A stretch of 64,000 nt of DNA from Pleurodeles waltl. Its lineage: Eukaryota; Chordata; Amphibia; Caudata; Salamandridae. Each line of letters starts with the position of its first letter. Positions within the stretch are counted from its first letter, which is position 1. The stretch is from contig NC_090447.1 in the NCBI RefSeq assembly GCF_031143425.1, forward strand, positions 30,656,238 to 30,720,237, read 5' to 3'. Position numbers and translations under genes: made by a program. Below the pieces are notes generated by a model that was given only the letters and a program-made list of their open reading frames with translations, ran no database searches and was not told the DNA's origin. This document shows positions 34,407 through 44,529 of this stretch, one piece after another.

Positions 34407-34649
34407 CACTGAGGTTCTGGTTAGCAGAGCCTCAGTGAGACAGTTAGGCACCACACAGGGAACATATACATGCACACCTATGAGCACTGGGGCCCTGTGT
34501 GACAGGGTCCCAGTGACACATACATATAGGCCACAAACCTATGAGCACTGGGGTCCTGACCAGCAGGATCCCAGTGACACATAACAACCATACTGAAAAC
34601 ATGGTGTTTTCACTATGAGCACTGAGGCCTGGCTATCAGGATCCCAGTG
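34407..34649 (-). repeat. four tandem stem-loop modules in LTR U3
   Basis: Modules at 34,407-34,437, 34,485-34,515, 34,546-34,576 and 34,620-34,649 each pair a CACTGRGGNNCTG arm with a CAGRRYCYCAGTG arm over a 5-base loop. Spacing is 61-78 bp. In element sense they lie 94-336 bp inside the LTR start. Confidence 0.9.
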
Positions 34650-34742
34650 AGACAGTGAAAACAGTGACAAACACCCTGACATACTCTCACAAACAGGCCA
34701 AAAGTGGGGGTAACAAGGCTAGAAAGAGGCTACCTTCTCACA

Positions 34743-34760
34743 CAACCCCCCCCCAAACGA
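34743..34760 (-). promoter_or_regulatory. polypurine tract next to 3' LTR
   Basis: In the element sense the bases before the LTR read TCGTTTGGGGGGGGGTTG, including nine G at 34,746-34,754. This is where plus-strand DNA synthesis would be primed. Confidence 0.65.
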
Positions 34761-34772
34761 AGGACAATAAGG

Positions 34773-37430
34773 CTAACCTTGGCCAGTTGAGACTTTATTG
34801 TGTAAGTGGTGATAAGTAGAGAGTAGCTCTGCAATAGACTGGTTACTCCCTTTATCATCCACTATATGGTTACTTCCCTGTGGGGATGTAAACCACCCTG
34901 TTTGAAGTTTTTTAGCTAAGCAACAATGTGAAGATGTATTTTCAGAGTTTCTATCAGTAAGTTTTAGTTTAGAGCAGTGGGAATTGTCCACTGAACCTAT
35001 TTGTAGTGATGGAAATGCCAGACAGGGATGCTGTCTCAGAAAAGCCATAGCTGGGCAAAAACTTTGTCCATCTGGCTGGAAGAGAGAACAGGGATGCTGT
35101 TTCTCTTGAGTTGGAGCAGGGCAGGGATGCTGTCCTATGAGCTCCACACTAGGGCAGGGATGCTGTCCTAAGTGTTGTGAGGTAGTGCAGGGTTTCTGCA
35201 CTAAAGTTTCTCTGGGAGGGTTGGAGGGATGCTCCATGTTAACTAAAATGGTGCTGTTTTTCTCACCAATGTTAGTTATCCCACAGAGAGGTACTTCCAC
35301 CTCAGGGAGTCCAGCTTTGCCAGCTGATGATTCCCTTGGAACAGGTGCCACCCCAGGAGAGGTTTCTCCCACCACAGGAATAGTATCCTGAATGGTAGGG
35401 TGGTTAGGGGATACTGTGATACCCTTTTTACCTGTTGATGGAGAGGGATCCTGAGTTTTCAGGCCTTCTCTCCTTTGCTTTTTCATTTCACTTGAAATGA
35501 GAGGGAACAATTCCTCAGGGATGCCCAGCATGGCTGCATGGGCATAAAACTCTACATCAGCCCAACCTGAGGCCTCTAGGTCATTACCTAAGAGACAGTC
35601 TACAGGTAAGCTAGGTGATACCACCACCTGCTTAGGGCCAGTAACTCCACCCCAACTAAACTGAATTATAGCTAAGGGAAGAAACTTAGTGGAGTTATGG
35701 ACATCAATAATCTTATACTGTTGTCCAATGATGTGTTGATCAGGGTGCACTAGGTTTTCAGTCACCAAAGTGAAACTGGCACCTGTGTCCCTGTAGGCCA
35801 AGGCCTCAACACCATTTATTGAAACTGTCTGCCTGTACTTATCCATTGTAAGGGGACAAGCAGCCAGTGTGGCAAGGCCAATGCCACTAGGTGTGACAGA
35901 AACTGTCTTGGGACTGATGACATCAGTTTCCACTATGGACCCATAAGTGAACCCAACTACACCCTTTGCTTGACTGTTGCCAGCAGTCCCACCACTAGTA
36001 CCACTACTGCTAGGGGCACTAGAGCTTGATGTATTAGTGGTGGTAGGCTCAGGGGGTTTACCTGGACAGGACTTATCCCCTGGCCTATGGCCTCTATTTT
36101 TACACACAAAGCACCAAGGCTTTTTAATGTGTGCAGGTTGGGAAGAAGAGGAAGAATTTGTTTTATCCCCACCCTCTGAAGAGTGTTTAAGATTTGAAGT
36201 GGGATCTTTGGTTTTACCCTTATCCCCATGCTTATCTTGAGATTTTTCACCATCTTTCTTCTTATTGCCATCTTTGTCACCCCCTGTATGAACTTTTCTG
36301 TTCACCCTTGTTCTGACCCATTTGTCTGCCTTCTTTCCCAATTCTTGGGGAGAGGTCAGATCAGAGTCTACCAGGTACTGGTGCAACAAATCAGACACAC
36401 AATTATTAAGTATATGCTCTCTCAGGATTGTGTTATACAGGCTTTCATAATCAGTAACTTTACTGCCATGTAACCACCCCTCCAAGGCCTTCACTGAATG
36501 GTCAATGAAATCAACCCAGTCTTGTGAAGACTCCTTTTTGGTCTCTCTGAACTTTATCCTGTACTGTTCAGTGGTTAAGCCATAACCATCCAGGAGTGCA
36601 TTCTTAAGAACTTGGAAATTATTGGCATCATTTTCTTTCACTGTAAGGAGCCTATCCCTACCTTTTCCACTAAATGATAGCCATAGGATAGCAGCCCACT
36701 GCTTTTGAGGGACATCCTGTACAGCACAGGCCCTCTCAAGTGCAGCAAACCACTTGTTAATGTCATCCCCCTCCTTATAAGGGGGAACTATCTTGTGCAG
36801 ATTCCTGGAATCATGCTCTTTTGCAGGATGACTATGGGGAATACTGCTGCTGCCACCATGGGTATCTAAACCCAACTTCTGTCTTTCCCTCTCTATTTCT
36901 AAAGACTGTCTATCCAAATCCAGCTGTTGCTTCATGAGCTTCAGTCTGGTTTGTTCCACTCTCAATCTATTGAGCTCCCTTTCTAACAATCTGTCATCAG
37001 GGTGGGTGGGAGGGACATTTCTAGATACAGAGGTATGATGGGAATGAACAGAAGGAGACCTGTCCCTTACAGAGGGCACCCTAACAGCTTGGCTACCAGC
37101 ATAATGTGAGAGCACACCATCAATATGGTGTGATTCAATTTCTGTACCAACTATGCTAGACTGTCTAGTAATGGGCAGGCTGAGAAGTTTCTTTCCTGAA
37201 CCTTTTCCTGGGGGAGTCCCTGGATCAGATTGAGAACCATTAGCTACTTTTTCACCAGATTGGGCACTTATGGCCTTATCCTGTACTCTAAGCATATTAA
37301 TTAACAGTTCTAAGGAAGGATTCTTCCCTACACTCAAACCTCTCTCTATGCAGAGACTCCTTGCTCCTTTCCAGCTAAGGTGATCATATGCAATTTTGGA
37401 CAGTTCAACATTTTGGCCTGTACCAGACAT
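34773..37430 (-). CDS. gag-protease polyprotein of the giant-LTR element
   Basis: One uninterrupted frame of 885 residues. Residues 144-186 are a charged coiled-coil candidate (LLERELNRLRVEQTRLKLMK onward). Residues about 210-377 look like a capsid; 287-377 (YRIKFRETKKESSQDWVDFI, ALEGWL, ILREHI, ELGKKADKWVRTR) resembles the SCAN domain, a capsid-derived dimerisation fold related to Gmr1-type gag. A Lys/Ser-rich linker precedes a zinc knuckle (C440, C443, H448, C455; the last gap is 6 rather than the usual 4). A retropepsin follows with catalytic DTGAS (D548) and LLGND at 613-617. The tail has six 11-residue repeats, each with one Cys (C748 to C803). The start is the first ATG downstream of the 5' LTR; the 271-base leader between LTR and start has no other. 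Gag would form particles and the protease would mature them. Reverse transcription and integration functions are absent. Confidence 0.9.
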   Translation of the reverse strand: MSGTGQNVELSKIAYDHLSWKGARSLCIERGLSVGKNPSLELLINMLRVQDKAISAQSGEKVANGSQSDPGTPPGKGSGKKLLSLPITRQSSIVGTEIESHHIDGVLSHYAGSQAVRVPSVRDRSPSVHSHHTSVSRNVPPTHPDDRLLERELNRLRVEQTRLKLMKQQLDLDRQSLEIERERQKLGLDTHGGSSSIPHSHPAKEHDSRNLHKIVPPYKEGDDINKWFAALERACAVQDVPQKQWAAILWLSFSGKGRDRLLTVKENDANNFQVLKNALLDGYGLTTEQYRIKFRETKKESSQDWVDFIDHSVKALEGWLHGSKVTDYESLYNTILREHILNNCVSDLLHQYLVDSDLTSPQELGKKADKWVRTRVNRKVHTGGDKDGNKKKDGEKSQDKHGDKGKTKDPTSNLKHSSEGGDKTNSSSSSQPAHIKKPWCFVCKNRGHRPGDKSCPGKPPEPTTTNTSSSSAPSSSGTSGGTAGNSQAKGVVGFTYGSIVETDVISPKTVSVTPSGIGLATLAACPLTMDKYRQTVSINGVEALAYRDTGASFTLVTENLVHPDQHIIGQQYKIIDVHNSTKFLPLAIIQFSWGGVTGPKQVVVSPSLPVDCLLGNDLEASGWADVEFYAHAAMLGIPEELFPLISSEMKKQRREGLKTQDPSPSTGKKGITVSPNHPTIQDTIPVVGETSPGVAPVPRESSAGKAGLPEVEVPLCGITNIGEKNSTILVNMEHPSNPPRETLVQKPCTTSQHLGQHPCPSVELIGQHPCPAPTQEKQHPCSLFQPDGQSFCPAMAFLRQHPCLAFPSLQIGSVDNSHCSKLKLTDRNSENTSSHCCLAKKLQTGWFTSPQGSNHIVDDKGSNQSIAELLSTYHHLHNKVSTGQG

Positions 37431-37683
37431 TTTTTAGAGAGAGTTAAAGTGATAGAAAAAGAAAAAAAGTTTTCAGAACTTTTTGGAAAGACAGAAAAAA
37501 ACTTTTTAAACTTTTTAAGAACTTTTTGAAAGTTTTAGGAGTACTTTTCAGCACTTAGAAAAGAGTGAAAAGAAGAAATGCAAAACTTTTTGTCTATGTG
37601 TATATACACTGACCTTGTTTTGTATATTTTTCTCTTATGAAAAGTACAATGACAAGAGTGGTAAGTAGTCTCAAGCACTTATC
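37431..37683 (-). promoter_or_regulatory. gag leader, AUG-free, with AAAAAGTT repeats
   Basis: The sequence from the 5' LTR to the gag start contains no ATG in the sense direction. It repeats AAAAAGTT (plus-strand AACTTTTT) at about 37,477, 37,500, 37,509, 37,520 and 37,584, and is rich in A and T runs. A packaging or structural role is only a guess. Confidence 0.6.
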
Positions 37684-37701
37684 CCACCACTGCACAACCA
37701 A
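37684..37701 (-). promoter_or_regulatory. probable primer-binding site
   Basis: One base after the 5' LTR the sense strand reads TGGTTGTGCAGTGGTGG. TGG would pair with the CCA end of a tRNA. I cannot name the tRNA from the remaining bases. Confidence 0.5.
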
Positions 37702-40700
37702 TGTAGGAGGCTGGACTGGCTTGTAGTGAGTACCAAGGGGTACTTGCACCTTGCACCAGGCCCAGTTATCCCTTATTAGTGTATAGGGTGTCTAGCAGCT
37801 TAGGCTGATAGATAATGGTAGCTTAGCAGAGCATCTTAGGCTGAACTAGGAGACGTGTGAAGCTACTACAGTACCACTTAGTGTCATATGCACAATATCA
37901 TAAGAAAACACAATACACAGTTATACTAAAAATAAAGGTACTTTATTTTTATGACAATATGCCAAAGTATCTTAGAGTGTACCCTCAGTGAGAGGATAGG
38001 AAATATACACAAGATATATATACACAATAGCAAAAATATGCAGTATAGTCTTAGAAAACAGTGCAAACAATGTATAGTTACAATAGGATGCAATGGGGAA
38101 ACATAGGGATAGGGGCAACACAAACCATATACTCCAAAAGTGGAATGTGAACCACGAATGGACCCCAAACCTATGTGACCTTGTAGAGGGTCGCTGGGAC
38201 TATTAGAAAATAGTGAGAGTTAGAAAAATAACCCTCCCCAAGACCCTGAAAAGTGAGTGCAAAGTGCACCAAAGTTCCCCTAAGGACAAAATAGTCGTGT
38301 TAGAGGGAAAATGCAAGGAAAACACAAATCAGCAATGCAACAACGATGGATTCCTGACTGAGGGTACCTGTGGAACAAGGGGACCAAGTCCAAAAGTCAC
38401 AAGCAGCTCGGAGATGGGCAGATGCCCAAGAAATGCCAGCGGTTGGTGCAAAGAAGCTCTTACTAGGCTGAAGAACTGTGAATACTGCAGGAACGACAAG
38501 GGCTAGAGACTTCCCCTTTGGAGGATGGATCCCACATGCCTTGGAGAGTCGTGCAGAAGTGTTTTCCCGCCAGACGGACGCCAACAAGCCTTGCTACACG
38601 CAAATCATGCGTTTGGCGTTTTTGGACGCTGCTGGGGCCCAGGAGGGACCAGGAGGTCGCAAATTGGACCTGCAGAGAGAGGGGACGTCGAGCAAGACAA
38701 AGAGCCCTCACTGAAGCAGGTAGCACCCGGAGAAGTGCCAGAAACAGGCACTACGAGGATGCGTGAAACGGTGCTCGCCGAAGTTGCACAAAGGAGTCCC
38801 ACGTCGCCGGAGACCAACTTAGAAAGTCGTGCAATGCAGGTTAGAGTGCCGTGGACCCGGGCATGGCTGTGCACGAAGGATTTCCGACGGAAGTGCACAG
38901 GGGCCGGAGTAGCTTGCAAAGTCGCGGTTCCCAGCAATGCAGCCCAGCGAGGTGAGGCAAGGACTTACCTCCACCAAACTTGGGCTGAAGAGTCACTGGA
39001 CTGTGGGGGTCACTTGGACGGTGTCGCTGGATTCGAGGGACCTCGCTCGTCGTGCTGAGAGGAGACCCAAGGGACCGGAAATGCAGCTTTTTGGTGCCTG
39101 CGGTTGCAGGGGGAAGATTCCGTCGACCCACGGGAGATTTCTTCGGAGCTTCTGCTGCAGAGAGGAGGCAGACTACCCCCACAGCATGCACAAGCAGGAA
39201 AACAGTCGAGAAGGCGGCAGGATCAGCGTTACAGAGTTGCAGTAGTCGTCTTTGCTACTATGTTGCAGGTTTGCAGGCTTCCAGCGCGGTCAGCGGTCGA
39301 TTCCTTATCAGAAGGTGAAGAGGGAGATGCAGAGGAACTCGGCTGAGCTCATGCATTCGTTATCTAAAGTTTCCCCAGAGACAGAGACCCTAAATAGCCA
39401 GAAAAGAGGGTTTGGCTACCTAGGAGAGAGGAAAGGCTACTAACACCTGAAGGAGCCTATCAGCAGGAGTCTCTGACGTCACCTGGTGGCACTGGCCACT
39501 CAGAGCAGTCCAGTGTGCCAGCAGCACCTCTGTTTCCAAGATGGCAGAGGTCTGGAGCACACTGGAGGAGCTCTGGACACCTCCCAGGGGAGGTGCAGGT
39601 CAGGGGAGTGGTCACTCCCCTTTCCTTTGTCCAGTTTCGCGCCAGAGCAGGGGCTAAGGGGTCCCTGAACCGGTGTAGACTGGCTTATGCAGAATTGGGC
39701 ACATCTGTGCCCAACAAAGCATTTCCAGAGGCTGGGGGAGGCTACTCCTCCCCTGCCTTCACACCATTTTCCAAAGGGAGAGGGTGTCACACCCTCTCTC
39801 AGAGGAAGTTCTTTGTTCTGCCATCCTGGGCCAGGCCTGGCTGGACCCCAGGAGGGCAGCTGCCTGTCTGAGGGGTTGGCAGCAGCAGCAGCTGCAGTGA
39901 AACCCCAGGAAGGGCAGTCTGGCAGTACCAGGGTCTGTGATACAGACCACTGGGATCATGGAATTGTACCAACAATGCCAGGATGGCATAGAGGGGGCAA
40001 TTCCATGATCATAGACATGTTACATGGCCATATTCGGAGTTACCATGGTGAAGCTACATATAGGTAGTGACCTATATGTAGGGCACGCGTGTAATGGTGT
40101 CCCCGCACTCACAAAGTTCAGTGAATTGGCTCTGAACAATGTGGGGGCACCTTGGCTAGTGCCAGGGTGCCCTCACACTAAGTAACTTTGCACCTAACCT
40201 TTACCAGGTAAAGGTTAGACATATAGGTGACTTATAAGTTACTTAAGTGCAGTGTAAAATGGCTGTGAAATAACGTGGACGTTATTTCACTCAGGCTGCA
40301 GTGGCAGGCCTGTGTAAGAATTGTCAGAGCTCCCTATGGGTGGCAAAAGAAATGCTGCAGCCCATAGGGATCTCCTGGAACCCCAATACCCTGGGTACCT
40401 CAGTACCATATACTAGGGAATTATAAGGGTGTTCCAGTAAGCCAATGTAAATTGGTAAAAATGGTCACTAGCCTGTCAGTGACAATTTGAAAGTAATGAG
40501 AGAGCATAACCACTGAGGTTCTGCTTAGCAGAGCCTCAGTGAGACAGTTAGGCACCACACAGGGAACATATACATGCACACCTATGAGCACTGGGGCCCT
40601 GTGTGACAGGGTCCCAGTGACACATACATATAGGCCACAAACCTATGAGCACTGGGGTCCTGACCAGCAGGATCCCAGTGACACATAACAACCATACTGA

Positions 40701-40846
40701 AAACATGGTGTTTTCACTATGAGCACTGAGGCCTGGCTATCAGGATCCCAGTGAGACAGTGAAAACAGTGACAAACACCCTGACATACACTCACAAACAG
40801 GCCAAAAGTGGGGGTAACAAGGCTAGAAAGAGGCTACCTTCTCACA
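37702..40846 (-). repeat. giant LTR (5' in element sense)
   Basis: Same length and ends as 31,598-34,742, offset 6,104. It would drive transcription toward the gag ORF. It carries the same U3 palindromes and stem-loop modules. Confidence 0.95.
37942..37947 (-). terminator. polyadenylation signal AATAAA (5' LTR)
   Basis: Counterpart of the site at 31,838-31,843. Confidence 0.5.
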
Positions 40847-40851
40847 TTTAG

Positions 40852-41530
40852 TATATGTGTTGTTCAATGGTACGAAAAAGACAGTTTGTAAAATGCTCAG
40901 CTGTGCACTTTTCTGAAATGTATATCTGATCTTGCTACTATGCAGACAGACTTTCGTACAGCTCACGGCACTGAAGTTTCCCTCGTTGTGGTTCATAATG
41001 CCGTCTTCATGATCGTCGACCCGTGCAGAGCAGTCGCCTCCAGCTTGCTCGATCTGTCCCCACCTTGTTACAGTATCCCATAAGACATTGATAACTTGGC
41101 TGCATGAGGTAGATCTTCATGGACAACCTTTGGGCTGGGTCAATTCCTTTCTATCTGATCCGAAGTCCTTCTCCCACCATACCGTTCTTCTTCGGTTCAA
41201 CTAACTTGTGGTGTCCCTCAAAGCTTCTCCCTTAACCCCACCGTCTTTCACGTCTATGCTGCCCTTTTGGCCAGCTCAGTAGCTCTGCAATTAACCATCT
41301 ATGTGCTACAAAGGTGATGCTTAAGTTATTCTAAGAATAAATGGAAAATGGGAGATGACCCATCATTTTTGAACATGCATTGAAGAAGTGGCAACTTGGA
41401 AGAACAACTGTCTGAAGCTAAATGATTTAAGAGAGAGGTGGCAGTGCTCGGAGGGTGTCCCTTGATCTGGTCACTGGTCTGGTATCCAGACTCTTGTGAA
41501 CCCTGTCACACTCTGTCTTCATCAGGAAGA
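40852..41530. other. no recognisable feature
   Basis: Flank continuing the pre-insertion sequence of the giant element; no supported gene or repeat boundary. Confidence 0.4.
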
Positions 41531-41532
41531 AA

Positions 41533-42005
41533 TCTTGGGGCCAGATTTCACAGCACGTTGTGCTGGTGCAGAGCCACCAAGAGTGATACAAACCAGTGCA
41601 AAATGTTAATTTGGGATTTACTTTCTAACTTGAATATTATTTTGTGCCGGAAACTAGCCCTAAAGTAACTCAAAGTAGTTCTATTCACGTCTTTTGGGTA
41701 CTTTGCACCAAGGCAGCATCCCATGGGGGGGACATTTCCCAGGGACCCGCCCAGGAGTTTTGACGCAAAGCCCTCTTTGCTAATATTTGTAAACAGAGCT
41801 TTGTGCCAAAAATGTATGCCTCTTCAAGGCAGGAGCAGAGTTGGAGAAAAGTTTTTTCTCCAAACTTCTCAAACTTTGTATGTATGCTGTACTTTACCCC
41901 AGGCATGTAGCGTTGGAAAAGATTTAAATTATGTCTCAGTATAGTTTTTGTACGGCATAGTACGCTTCTGGTGCAAGACCTATGCCAGATATCATGCAGA
42001 TACAC
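41533..42005. mobile_element. possible MITE (GGGGCCAGATTTCACAG end)
   Basis: The left end resembles the MITE family at 28,595, and the body has inverted TTTGCACC/GGTGCAA-type motifs. I do not find the right terminus, so the extent is a guess. Confidence 0.35.
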
Positions 42006-42008
42006 TTA

Positions 42009-42844
42009 GAGGCATATTTAAACTTTTTGGTGCAAAACTGTGCTAACGCAGTTTCGCACCAAAAACTTTACTGCCGGCTTGCGCCATTCCTGAGTGCCAG
42101 CTAGGTGCCATATTAATAGAATGGTGCAAGCCGGCACTATGCTTGGGCTAGCGTCAACAAAAATGACGCTACCCGGGTGGGGGTGGCAGTATGAGGTTAG
42201 GTTGGTTAGATGCAAAATAAATACCACTAACCAGCCTTGTGTAATTTCCAGGCACACAACCATCCTAAAACATGACTCCTGTCTTAGAAAAGACAGGAGT
42301 CATGCCCACCACCTCAATGGCCAGCACAGGGGACCAGTGTCCCCTGGGCATGGCCAATGCACCCAGTGCCACGCAGGGGGCCCCATGTTGGGGCACCCGA
42401 TGGCACTTAAAAAAAAAAAAACGAAATACTTACCTATACTTACCCTACTTACCTGGGATGGGGTCCCCATCCTGTGTTGCCCCTCTGATGTGGATGGATT
42501 GTTCCTGGGGCTTGGGGTGGGCACCTGTGGGCTTTTTCCAGGGTGTTTGACCATAGAAATGGGTCCACAGGTCCCCTAACGCCTGGTCTGACCCAGGCAT
42601 AAAAAATGGTGCTGAGCAAGCTTGGTGCCATTATTTGGGGCCACATCCCAACCGTGTGCCATTTTTGCACGCAGGGATAAATATGGCACTATGGGGATAA
42701 CGGCATTTTACGGATGAGAATGCCTACCTTACATCTCATTGACGCAAGGTAGGTTCACGCATCCAAAAAATGGTACAAACTCGAATATTTTGACGCTAGA
42801 CGTGTCTAGCATCAAAATGTAAATATGGAGCATAAATATGTCCC
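42009..42844. mobile_element. Harbinger-like MITE, 836 bp
   Basis: Ends GAGGCATATTTA and TAAATATGTCCC are inverted repeats (10 of 12). TTA flanks both sides (42,006-42,008 and 42,845-42,847). Inside are a hairpin at 42,272-42,304 (GACTCCTGTCTT/AAGACAGGAGTC), an A run near 42,410-42,421 followed by ACTTACCTATACTTACC repeats, and terminal GACGCTAGA/TCTAGCATC pairing. Confidence 0.8.
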
Positions 42845-42986
42845 TTACACTCTTGTGCAAGATGGGTGCATGCATCTGGCAGCCTAAAGGTTGCCAGTGC
42901 TGGAGTAGAGAACAGCAGCACCATATCTTAGTGGATACGACTCTGTCCTGCTTTGTCCTTTTCATGCAACGCAGTGCAGAATCTTT

Positions 42987-43520
42987 GGGGCATATTTGGG
43001 GAGTTGGCACAGGGCAGCAAGTGGCTTTGCTGCACTGTCCTGTGTCAAAGTGAAAGGGTAGTGATGCGCCCTATCTATGAAACACGGCACATTCCTGTCC
43101 TTTGCCACTGCACTGGCATCATTTCAGCAGCCCAGCGCCAACGAAGGCGTCCTTGCACCATGGTGCAAGGGTGTCTGCATTACATACAGGATTGTTTTTG
43201 TCCAGGAACGAGCACTTTCCTGCACAAAAAAACAAACCTAGGAGCCTTTCTTCCTGCCCCAGGTTTACGTCATTAATTAAATCTGGGGCAGAGCCAAAAT
43301 CCATGGGAACCACATGGGAACGCCCACCGCAACGTCCATGGAACGCCTATCTGGCGCAGAGTAAGGCAACACAGAAATGTGCACTGGCTTGCCTTACTCC
43401 ATATTTATAAGGCCATACAAAGCCACCCAAAGTGGCTTTGCACGGCAACAAAGATATCGTTAAAAGGTTTGTGCCGCCGTTGCGTCACTACGGAGGCGCA
43501 AGCCTCTCAGAAATACGCCC
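42987..43520. mobile_element. Harbinger-like MITE, copy 5
   Basis: Ends GGGGCATATTTG and GAAATACGCCC are inverted repeats. Family blocks: CAGCGCCAACGAAGGC, CTTGCACCATGGTGCAAGG, CATGGAACGCC, and AAAGTGGCTTTG near the right. The flanks do not show a clean duplication. Confidence 0.72.
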
Positions 43521-43539
43521 ATTGGTTTTTGTGCTACGT

Positions 43540-43905
43540 TGCATGACTACTAAGTAAATTTGTCCCTTGGTATTTATTGTGATGACCAGCTTTGTTTTGA
43601 AGGTTTCCTCGACTTGTACAGCGATTCTAAAGTCTAGTTTGGTGTGGCACGGCCTGCTTCTGCAGAGAAGGAGAAGCTGGACCCACGCTTCTGATATGAG
43701 CTCTGAAGGTGAGGTTGTTGTCGATGACGAAGCCAAGTGATTGCCGCAGGTGGTGGTGTGAATTCTCCCAGTTTCCTCTTGGTGAAGCCAGCCCTAGATC
43801 CGCACTCCTTGGGAGTGGTAGGAGATGAGGATACATGTGGTCTCGGTGGGGTTCAGTTCCATGTAGGTGCTTGACGTAGCAGCACAAACGAGGGCAAAAC
43901 CATCA
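43540..43905 (-). pseudogene. LINE reverse transcriptase fragment
   Basis: The minus strand encodes ELNPTETTCILIS (43,860-43,822) and SLGFVIDNNLTFRAHI (near 43,740-43,690), matching the LxLNPxKTExLLI and LGVxIDxxLTFxxHI blocks after the catalytic box in CR1/L2-type LINEs. LDFRIAVQV follows in another frame. The blocks are in different frames; it is a short relic between two MITEs. Confidence 0.62.
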
Positions 43906-43933
43906 CTGGGCTGGATGAAAGTTACTATGACCC

Positions 43934-44250
43934 AAATTTATGGGCTTTTGATGAGTGGCAGGGCAGAAAGTCACCTTGCTGCACTGCTCTACATCAAAAG
44001 GAAAGGGCAGGATTGTGCCATATCTATGCAATACGGCACATTCCTTTCCTGTCCAGTTGCACTGGTGCTGTTTTGACTGCCTAGCGCCAATGCAGCCACC
44101 CTTGCATCATGGTGCAAGAGTGCCTGTGTTGCAAACAGGATCATTTCTGTGAAGAAAGGGGCACCTTCCTTCACGAAAACAATCTTGAGAGGATTTTTCC
44201 TCTTTCTGAGTGTGCTGCAGAATGCAGCAGATATAGAAAGAGAAAACAAG
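43934..44250. mobile_element. Harbinger-like MITE, left-half fragment
   Basis: Follows the family from GGGCTTTTGATGAGTGGCAG through CTTGCATCATGGTGCAAG and GAAAGGGGCACC to CTGCAGAATGCAGCAG, then stops; the right half is missing. Confidence 0.6.
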
Positions 44251-44529
44251 CATTTGCAATGCAATAGGTCTCGCATTTTCTTGAGTTGGAGCTATTGGCA
44301 ATGTAAATGCAAAACTAGACTTTTCTTGCCGCATAAATTGGTCAATCCTGCCTCATAATTTTGTCTTTTGCTGCCATATAATTCCAGTGGCCCAGCATTT
44401 AACTAAGGCACTTCTATTTACCTTCTTTCTCTATCTTAAAGCATATAAAATTAACATATAAACCTTTATCAGAAATAGACTTTTGGCATTTAGAGTGTAA
44501 TGCTCAAAACACCACAACAAAAATATAAT

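Larger units (their letters stand above)
31598..34742 (-). repeat. giant LTR (3' in element sense)
   Basis: Plus-strand ends are TGTAGGAGGCTGG and CTACCTTCTCACA. In the sense direction U3 lies at high coordinates. Short frames (for example 32,421-32,954 and 33,583-33,963) are duplicated identically in the other LTR and have no domains. Confidence 0.95.
31598..40846 (-). mobile_element. complete pol-less retrotransposon with 3.1-kb LTRs
   Basis: A 9,249-bp element on the minus strand, bounded by a perfect 5-bp duplication TTTAG (31,593-31,597 and 40,847-40,851). Both LTRs are 3,145 bp, start TG and end CA, and differ by ten substitutions (for example at 31,730, 32,240, 32,468, 32,759, 32,782, 32,931, 33,028, 33,836, 34,420 and 34,685) plus two single-base indels near 33,550. 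That is about 0.3% divergence, hence recent. The 2,959-bp internal region holds one intact ORF (gag-protease) that ends 30 bp from the 3' LTR, so no reverse transcriptase, RNase H or integrase fits. It must rely on a partner in trans. The long-LTR layout resembles large non-autonomous derivatives such as LARDs, but here gag and protease are kept. Confidence 0.95.

Noticed and set aside
34743..34772. Reverse transcriptase hidden downstream of the gag-protease ORF
   Set aside because: Only 30 bp separate the stop codon from the LTR, and the other internal frames over the ORF have no pol motifs.
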